Assembly: GCA_019232795.1 (NCBI GenBank)
Contig: JAFANH010000010.1
Coordinates: 48,245 to 112,244, forward strand
DNA length: 64,000 nucleotides
Direction of reading: 5' to 3'
From: Burkholderiaceae bacterium
GTDB lineage: Bacteria; Pseudomonadota; Gammaproteobacteria; Burkholderiales; Burkholderiaceae_D
Under the pieces are notes generated by a model. That model saw nothing but the letters and a program-made list of their open reading frames with translations. It was not told the DNA's origin and searched no databases. Positions 57,327 through 64,000 of this stretch are shown piece after piece. Each line of letters opens with the position of its first letter. Position 1 is the stretch's first letter. The position numbers and the translations under genes are program-made.

Positions 57327-58901
57327 ATGAAACCGCAACGCGACAAGCTCGATTTCGACCTGCTGGTGGTAGGCGGCGGCATCAACGGCGCCGGCATCGC
57401 GCGCGACGCCGCCGGGCGCGGCCTTTCCGTGGTGCTGTGCGAAAAGGACGATCTCGCTTCACATACATCGTCGGCCTCGACCAAGCTGATCCACGGCGGC
57501 CTGCGCTACCTCGAATATTACGAATTCGGCTTGGTGCGCAAGGCACTGATCGAACGTGAAGTGCTGTTGCGCTCGGCGCCGCACATCATGTGGCCGCTGC
57601 GCTTCGTCATGCCGCATGACCAGGGACTGCGCCCGGCCTGGCTGATCCGCGCCGGCCTTTTCCTGTACGACAGCCTGGCGAGACGGGTTTTGCTGCGCGG
57701 TTCGCGCGGCGTTTCTCTGCGCCGCCACGTCGCGGGCGAGGCGCTGGACGACCGCTTCAAGCGCGGTTTCATCTATTCCGACGGCTGGGTCGACGACGCG
57801 CGCCTGGTGGTGCTCAATGCCATCGCCGCTGCCGAAAAAGGCGCCACAGTCTTCACGCACACGACTTGCGAAGCTTTGACCAGGCAGGACGGCCAATGGA
57901 ACGCCACGCTGCACCGCGAGAGCGGCGGCAGCTTCAATGTGCGCGCGCGCTGCGTGGTCAACGCCACCGGCCCGTGGGCAGCGCATTTCCTGCAAGGTCC
58001 GGCGCGGCATCAAGGCGGACGCACTTTACGCCTGATCAAGGGCAGCCATATCGTGGTCAAGCGCCTGTTCGACCATTCTTACGCCTATATCTTCCAGCAT
58101 CCGGACGGCCGCATCGTATTCGCCATTCCCTATGAGCGCGACTTCACGCTGATCGGCACCACCGACCTCGATTATCACGGCGACATCGACAAGGTTGCGA
58201 TCGAAGCAAGCGAGATCGACTACCTGTGCAAGCTGACCAGTCACTACTTCAAGCAAGCCATCAGTCCCGCCGACGTGGTCTGGTCCTACTCGGGCGTGCG
58301 GCCGCTGGTGGAAGAAGAGCAAAACGCCGGCGGCAAGGCATCTGCCCTCACGCGCGACTACCGCTTCGAACTCGACCACGATGGTGCAAACGGCGGTGCG
58401 CCCATGCTCTCCGTTTTCGGCGGCAAGATCACCACCTTCCGCAAACTGGCGGAAGAAGCGGTCGATTTGCTGGCGCCGCTTTTGGGAAATACGCACGGTC
58501 ACTGGACAGCCGATGCCTGCCTGCCGGGCGGTGACCTGTTCGGCCCGGCGCCGACCAATCGCTCGGTACAGAAATTCGATCAATACGTGCTTCAGTTGCA
58601 GCGCGAATTCGCCTGGCTGGCGCCCAGCGTGGTAGCGCGTTACGCGCGCCACTACGGCAGCCGCACCAGGGCCTTGCTGCAAACCGGCGCCGCCGGCGAG
58701 GAAATTCTTCCCGGATTATATGCAGCCGAGGTCGACTATCTGTTGACCCATGAGTGGGCGCAGAGCGCCGAAGATATACTGTGGCGCCGAACCAAGCTCG
58801 GTTTGCATTTGCCGGCCGGCAGCGCGGCCAAGCTCGACGCCTGGATCACCGCCCGCCTGCGCGGCCATCGCGAGTTGGCGCAGGCGGTGGCAATACAGTA
58901 G
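57327..58901 (+). CDS. glpD: Glycerol-3-phosphate dehydrogenase (FAD, aerobic)
   Basis: This 524-residue inner-membrane-associated flavoenzyme oxidises sn-glycerol-3-phosphate to DHAP, feeding electrons to quinone. FAD fold [21 protein letters not shown] (in pieces), then [21 protein letters not shown] and [19 protein letters not shown] and [17 protein letters not shown] as C-terminal family motifs. No glpK, glpF or glpR lies nearby. It is followed 57 nt later by a VOC protein in the same direction. Confidence 0.94.
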   Translation: MKPQRDKLDFDLLVVGGGINGAGIARDAAGRGLSVVLCEKDDLASHTSSASTKLIHGGLRYLEYYEFGLVRKALIEREVLLRSAPHIMWPLRFVMPHDQGLRPAWLIRAGLFLYDSLARRVLLRGSRGVSLRRHVAGEALDDRFKRGFIYSDGWVDDARLVVLNAIAAAEKGATVFTHTTCEALTRQDGQWNATLHRESGGSFNVRARCVVNATGPWAAHFLQGPARHQGGRTLRLIKGSHIVVKRLFDHSYAYIFQHPDGRIVFAIPYERDFTLIGTTDLDYHGDIDKVAIEASEIDYLCKLTSHYFKQAISPADVVWSYSGVRPLVEEEQNAGGKASALTRDYRFELDHDGANGGAPMLSVFGGKITTFRKLAEEAVDLLAPLLGNTHGHWTADACLPGGDLFGPAPTNRSVQKFDQYVLQLQREFAWLAPSVVARYARHYGSRTRALLQTGAAGEEILPGLYAAEVDYLLTHEWAQSAEDILWRRTKLGLHLPAGSAAKLDAWITARLRGHRELAQAVAIQ

Positions 58902-58958
58902 GCAGCGGTATTCAAAAATACGCCCCGCACTACATCCAATTCCTTGAGGAGACTCGCA

Positions 58959-59327
58959 ATGATCGGCTACATCACCGTCGGCACCAACGATATGGCGCGC
59001 GCCAAAAATTTTTATGAAAGCCTGTTCGCCGAAATCGGCGCCAAGCGTTTCATGGACATGGATAGCTACGTGGCCTGGTCGGTGGGACAGGACAAGCCGG
59101 GCTTTTGCATTGCCAAGCCCTTCGACGGCAAGGCTGCCACGGTTGGCAACGGCGTCATGATTGCCCTGGTGGTCGATTCCAAGGCCAAGGTCGACGCCCT
59201 GTACAAGAAGGCGATCGAACTCGGCGGCACCGACGAAGGCGCGCCGGGGCCGCGCGGCGAAGGCTTCTATGCCGGTTATTTCCGCGATCTCGACGGCAAC
59301 AAGCTCAACTTCTTCACCATGGGTTAG
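58959..59327 (+). CDS. VOC-superfamily (glyoxalase/bleomycin-resistance-type) protein
   Basis: The 122-residue protein has a beta-alpha-beta-beta-beta repeat pattern: MIGYITVGTNDMARAKNFYE for the first module and YFRDLDGNKLNFFTMG for the last, both typical VOC metal-binding modules. The reaction is unknown. GAGGAGACTCGCA precedes ATG 58959, so this start is preferred. It ends two bases before the convergent GST gene stop. Confidence 0.85.
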   Translation: MIGYITVGTNDMARAKNFYESLFAEIGAKRFMDMDSYVAWSVGQDKPGFCIAKPFDGKAATVGNGVMIALVVDSKAKVDALYKKAIELGGTDEGAPGPRGEGFYAGYFRDLDGNKLNFFTMG

Positions 59328-59328
59328 A

Positions 59329-59958
59329 TCAGGCTATGCCGTTGCAACCGTAGGTCAGAAATCCTTCGCGTTCGCGCAGCAGCTCATAATATGTCAGCAC
59401 CGAAGAGTAGTCGGGCTTGTCGAAGGGTATGGTCAGCCAACGGTTGACCGACAGGCCCATCACCACGTCGGCCAGCGTAAATTGGTCGCCTAGGACGTAA
59501 CGCCCGCTTGCCTGCAATTGCCGATCCAGGATACCCATCAGCTTGGTCCAGCTTGCAATGCTGGCCTGCAGCTGCCCCGGATCCTGGAAATCGGGACTTT
59601 GGCGCACCTTGGACAGAAAGGTGTAGCGCCAGGCGGTATTCAGTTCCATCGCCTGCCAATCCATCCATTGCTCGATCAGTGCGCGCTGTTGGCGCGTATC
59701 TCCCAGCAAGGGGCCATCGAACTTGTCGTTGAGGTAGCGGCAGATAGCGTTCGATTGCCACAGCGTGAAATCGCCGTCGACCAAGACCGGCACGGTAGCG
59801 TTCGGATTCAGCGCCAGGAATTCCGGTTGGCTCGGTGAGCGGAAACCGAGACCCCAATCTTCGCGTTCATAGTCGACGCCGAGCTCGGCGCAAGTCCACA
59901 GGACTTTGCGTACGTTGATGGCTGAAGCCCTGCCCAATATTTTGATCATGTGACTCAT
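59329..59958 (-). CDS. Glutathione S-transferase family protein
   Basis: The 209-residue cytoplasmic protein has the N-terminal thioredoxin-fold domain (ILGRASAINVRKVLWTCAEL; NATVPVLVDGDFTLWQSNAI with the Val-Pro and Gln-Ser glutathione contacts) and a helical C-terminal domain with the conserved aspartate in FTLADVVMGLSVNRW. It conjugates or isomerises with glutathione; the substrate is unknown. Convergent to the VOC gene, which may reflect a shared detoxification theme, but this is inferred only. Confidence 0.88.
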   Translation of the reverse strand: MSHMIKILGRASAINVRKVLWTCAELGVDYEREDWGLGFRSPSQPEFLALNPNATVPVLVDGDFTLWQSNAICRYLNDKFDGPLLGDTRQQRALIEQWMDWQAMELNTAWRYTFLSKVRQSPDFQDPGQLQASIASWTKLMGILDRQLQASGRYVLGDQFTLADVVMGLSVNRWLTIPFDKPDYSSVLTYYELLREREGFLTYGCNGIA

Positions 59959-59979
59959 GTCGCAATCCGCTTGAATAAT

Positions 59980-60405
59980 TTAAAGATAGGCGTGATCGAC
60001 CTTGATGCAGCGATCCATCACCACTTCGAGTCCGGCCGCGCGTGCCTGATCCGCGGCCGCTTGATTGACGATGCCGAGCTGCATCCACAGGCAGCGCGCG
60101 CCAACGGCAATGGCGGCTTCGGCAATCGGTACTATCGCTTCCGCACGGCGAAAGCAGTCGACGATTTCGATGCGCTTGCCTTCCAACTGCAACGCATCCG
60201 CGGCATCCTGCAGCGATGCATGACAGGTTTCGCCGAGTATGGTTTCGCCGGCGTGGTTAGGATTGACCGGCACAATGCGGTAGCCATGGTGCTGCATGTA
60301 GCGCGCCACACCGTAACTGTCGCGCCCGGGATTGTTCGACAAACCAACCACTGCAATAACGCGCCAGCTTTCCAGCACGCGTCGGACTACTTCCGCTTCA
60401 CCCAC
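59980..60405 (-). CDS. CoA-binding (Rossmann) protein, YccU-like
   Basis: The 141-residue protein is a single CoA-binding domain: RVIAVVGLSNNPGRDSYGVARY at the N-terminus, VPVNPNHAGETILGE, and CLWMQLGIVNQAAADQARAAG (motifs split). The GTG at 60405-60403 is chosen because GGAGAAGGAT lies just upstream and the longer frame would translate the atp terminator hairpin. It lies 21 nt upstream of the GST gene. It may bind CoA thioesters as a regulator or chaperone; function unproven. Confidence 0.82.
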   Translation of the reverse strand: MGEAEVVRRVLESWRVIAVVGLSNNPGRDSYGVARYMQHHGYRIVPVNPNHAGETILGETCHASLQDAADALQLEGKRIEIVDCFRRAEAIVPIAEAAIAVGARCLWMQLGIVNQAAADQARAAGLEVVMDRCIKVDHAYL

Positions 60406-60422
60406 ATCCTTCTCCGAAAAAC

Positions 60423-60447
60423 AAAAAGGCAGCCGAAGCTGCCTTTT
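60423..60447 (-). terminator. Terminator of the atp operon
   Basis: On the minus strand AAAAGGCAGC-TTCG-GCTGCCTTTT is a strong stem with a TTTTT tail, 18 bases after the atpC stop. It ends the atp operon transcript. Confidence 0.93.
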
Positions 60448-60465
60448 CATTGTACCTGCTTGCGC

Positions 60466-60888
60466 TTAGCGCTTCTGACGCAGCCTCTGGATCGCAGCCA
60501 ATTGCGCAACCGCCGCGGCCAATTCAGCCTGGGCTTTCGCGTAATCGATCTTGGAATCCTTGTTGACCAGCGCTTCTTCGGCCAGCTTCTTCGCTTCGCT
60601 TGCCTTCGCCTCGTCCAGGTCCTTGCCGCGAATCGCGGTGTCGGCCAACACGGTGACGGCATCGGGCTGCACTTCGAGAATGCCGCCGGCGACGAACACC
60701 AGCTCTTCGTCGGCCTGGCCTTCCACCTTGATGCGCACCGCACCCGGCTTGATGCGCGTGATCAGCGGCGTGTGCTTGGGATAAATACCCAATTCACCCG
60801 CTTCACCCGGCAACGCGACGAATTCAGCCGCACCGGAGAAGATCTGCTCTTCGGCGGAGACTACGTCTACGTGAATAGTGTGTGCCAT
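60466..60888 (-). CDS. atpC: ATP synthase F1 epsilon subunit
   Basis: The 140-residue epsilon subunit has the N-terminal beta-sandwich ([34 protein letters not shown]) and the C-terminal two-helix hairpin ([36 protein letters not shown]). It couples the rotor to F1 and its C-terminal helices inhibit ATP hydrolysis. It is the last gene of the atp operon, 54 nt after atpD. Confidence 0.96.
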   Translation of the reverse strand: MAHTIHVDVVSAEEQIFSGAAEFVALPGEAGELGIYPKHTPLITRIKPGAVRIKVEGQADEELVFVAGGILEVQPDAVTVLADTAIRGKDLDEAKASEAKKLAEEALVNKDSKIDYAKAQAELAAAVAQLAAIQRLRQKR

Positions 60889-60942
60889 GTAATGTCCTAT
60901 CCAGATTGCCGCTCCCGCGTATCACGGGGGCGGCGCCTGAGA

Positions 60943-62403
<1,461 letters not shown>

Positions 62404-63273
62404 TTAAACCGCTGCCGCGCCGGCCACGATCTCGGAAAGTTCCTTCGTGATCGCAGCTTGCCGTGTCTTGTTATAGACCAGCTTCAGTTCGCCGATGACG
62501 TTGCCGGCGTTGTCGCTTGCCGCCTTCATCGCCACCATACGCGCCGATTGCTCGGACGCCAGGTTTTCAGCGACTGCCTGATAAATCAGGGCTTCGACAT
62601 AACGCACCAGCAATTCGTCGATCACGGTTTGCGCTTCCGGCTCGTACAGGTAGTCCCAGGCATGGGATTCCTTGTCGGCTTGCATGCGGTGGTCGGCCAG
62701 GGGCAACAGCTGCTCGAGCACCGGTTCCTGCTTCATCGTGTTGATGAACTTGGTGTACACCAGGTACACCGCGTCGAGCCTGCCTTCCTGGTAAGCGTCG
62801 AGCAGCACCTTGACGGGGCCGATCAGCTTGTCCAGATGCGGCGTATCGCCGATCTGCACAGCCTGCGCCACCACCTTGGCACCGATGCGGTTCAGGAAAC
62901 CGAGACCCTTGTTGCCGATAGCGACCGCTTCGATCTTGTTGCCAGCCGTTTCCAGCTCGCGGATCTTGCTGGTCGCAATGCGCAGCGCGTTGGTATTCAA
63001 ACCGCCGCACAGACCCTTGTCGGTCGTGACGACGATGAAGCCCACGGTCTTCGCACCGACCTGTTTGACCAGGAAAGGGTGCGTGTATTCCGGGTTGGCG
63101 TCGGCCAGATTCGAGGCGATATTACGAATCTTGTCACTGTAGGGACGGGCGGCGCGCATCCGGTCCTGCGCTTTGCGCATTTTGGATGCGGCGACCATTT
63201 CCATCGCCTTGGTGATCTTCTTCGTATTCTCTACGCTCTTGATCTTGCCACGTATCTCTTTGCCTGCAGCCAT
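62404..63273 (-). CDS. atpG: ATP synthase F1 gamma subunit
   Basis: The 289-residue central stalk subunit has the N-terminal helix [31 protein letters not shown] (in pieces), the fold [17 protein letters not shown] and the C-terminal helix [41 protein letters not shown] (in pieces). Rotation of this subunit drives catalysis. It precedes atpD by 60 nt. Confidence 0.97.
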   Translation of the reverse strand: MAAGKEIRGKIKSVENTKKITKAMEMVAASKMRKAQDRMRAARPYSDKIRNIASNLADANPEYTHPFLVKQVGAKTVGFIVVTTDKGLCGGLNTNALRIATSKIRELETAGNKIEAVAIGNKGLGFLNRIGAKVVAQAVQIGDTPHLDKLIGPVKVLLDAYQEGRLDAVYLVYTKFINTMKQEPVLEQLLPLADHRMQADKESHAWDYLYEPEAQTVIDELLVRYVEALIYQAVAENLASEQSARMVAMKAASDNAGNVIGELKLVYNKTRQAAITKELSEIVAGAAAV

Positions 63274-63301
63274 GAGTTATTACTCCTTGCTCCAGTTGAG
63301 A

Positions 63302-64000
63302 TCAGAACGACTTCTTGAATGCGGCAATCGCGGCGGCCAATGCTGCTTCGGCGTCCTTGTCGAGCTGCTTCGTGTCTTCGATCTTCTTCAACAGGTCGGC
63401 GTGGCTGGTCTTCATGTGGCTGTGCAGACCGGCTTCGAAAGCCAGGACGCGCTTGACGTCGAGATCGTCGAAGTAACCCTTGTTGACGGCGAACAGCGAC
63501 ACCGACATCAGCGAGATCGGCAGCGGCGCGTATTGCGGCTGCTTCAGCAATTCGGTCACGCGGGCGCCGCGGTCGAGCTGCTTGCGGGTCGATTCGTCGA
63601 GGTCCGACGCGAACTGCGCGAACGCGGCCAATTCACGGTACTGAGCCAAGTCGGTACGGATACCGCCGGACAGGCCCTTGATTGCCTTGGTCTGCGCAGC
63701 GCTACCGACGCGCGACACCGAAATACCGGCGTTAATAGCGGGACGGATACCGGCGTTGAACAGCGAGGTTTCCAGGAAGATCTGGCCGTCGGTGATCGAG
63801 ATCACGTTGGTCGGAACGAAGGCGGACACGTCGCCGGCCTGCGTTTCGATGATAGGCAGTGCAGTCAGCGAACCGGTCTTGCCCTTGACTTCACCCTTGG
63901 TGAAGGCTTCGACGTATTCCGGGTTGACGCGAGCGGCACGCTCCAACAGACGCGAGTGCAGGTAGAACACGTCGCCGGGATAGGCTTCGCGGCCCGGCGG
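63302..64000 (-). CDS. atpA: ATP synthase F1 alpha subunit, C-terminal part cut by window edge
   Basis: The visible frame runs from the window edge ([20 protein letters not shown]) through [42 protein letters not shown] and the C-terminal [18 protein letters not shown], all alpha-subunit sequence (motifs split). The N-terminal nucleotide-binding part lies outside. It starts the run atpA-atpG-atpD-atpC on the minus strand. Confidence 0.96.
   Translation of the reverse strand, partial: PPGREAYPGDVFYLHSRLLERAARVNPEYVEAFTKGEVKGKTGSLTALPIIETQAGDVSAFVPTNVISITDGQIFLETSLFNAGIRPAINAGISVSRVGSAAQTKAIKGLSGGIRTDLAQYRELAAFAQFASDLDESTRKQLDRGARVTELLKQPQYAPLPISLMSVSLFAVNKGYFDDLDVKRVLAFEAGLHSHMKTSHADLLKKIEDTKQLDKDAEAALAAAIAAFKKSF

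Noticed and set aside
60406..60450. Longer N-terminus for the CoA-binding protein
   Set aside because: The extra 15 codons translate the atp terminator hairpin; the GTG after GGAGAAGGAT is a better start.

Overview
This window looks like a chromosomal segment of a betaproteobacterium in the Burkholderiales, most likely Oxalobacteraceae (Herminiimonas/Janthinobacterium-like). The evidence is the GC-rich coding sequence, the DinB active-site string HCDCDCFYASVE, the leucine/isovalerate (liu) cluster with aceK inside it, the argS-SPOR-dsbA order, and the priA-hemE-atp neighbourhood. The family call is an inference from gene content and protein style; no 16S is present. Apart from one variable patch (about 44.8-47.9 kb) and a tRNA-adjacent relic (32.7-33.1 kb) the window reads as core genome.

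Region by region: 0-1.4 kb is the start of a biotin operon (bioA, then bioF cut by the window edge). 1.5-12.5 kb is a LiuR-controlled branched-chain acyl-CoA degradation cluster on the minus strand: liuR, liuA, aceK, thiolase, SDR, second acyl-CoA dehydrogenase, HCCA-isomerase-like protein, rhodanese, YchJ-like protein, liuB, liuC. Two near-identical LiuR-type operators sit upstream of liuA and in the liuR/MBL-hydrolase divergent region. 14.2-19.8 kb is an argS-SPOR-dsbA-dsbA2-SDR-binding-protein operon. 19.9-23 kb holds an M1 peptidase with a coupled membrane protein. 24-29.3 kb encodes a three-gene 2-oxoacid oxidoreductase (gamma/alpha fusion, beta, and an FAD/Fe-S electron-transfer subunit) next to a CBS protein. 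29.6-31.6 kb is a membrane adenylate cyclase. 33.1-35.3 kb has tRNA-Arg, a membrane cytochrome c and a YqjD/E/K-like envelope trio. 35.4-39.3 kb encodes two overlapping histidine kinases. 39.6-44.3 kb has a TonB-domain lipoprotein, fadH, a DHH phosphoesterase and a proline iminopeptidase.

After tRNA-Val and tRNA-Asp (44.5-44.7 kb) comes an array of four hairpins, then an AT-richer orphan SIR2-like gene, a truncated DUF4276 gene, an ArsR-AHSA1 pair and another gene relic: a small turnover spot and the best place in the window to look for a defence function. From 47.9 kb the genome returns to DNA-maintenance genes (rdgC, dinB, rep, priA), hemE, glpD and the 3' half of the atp operon (atpA-G-D-C). 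Between priA and hemE lies an 820-bp gene-free stretch containing two diverged copies of an AT-rich unit with DnaA-box matches.

Functionally, the liu genes, thiolase and AceK together suggest growth on leucine/isovalerate carbon, with acetyl-CoA routed to the glyoxylate bypass. Biotin synthesis next to the biotin-dependent methylcrotonyl-CoA carboxylase fits the same theme, although the biotinylated alpha subunit is not in the window. From 1 to 43 kb nearly every gene is on the minus strand, and so is the atp operon, which suggests the replication origin lies beyond the right edge. Several short dispersed palindromic repeats (two families) occupy intergenic gaps.
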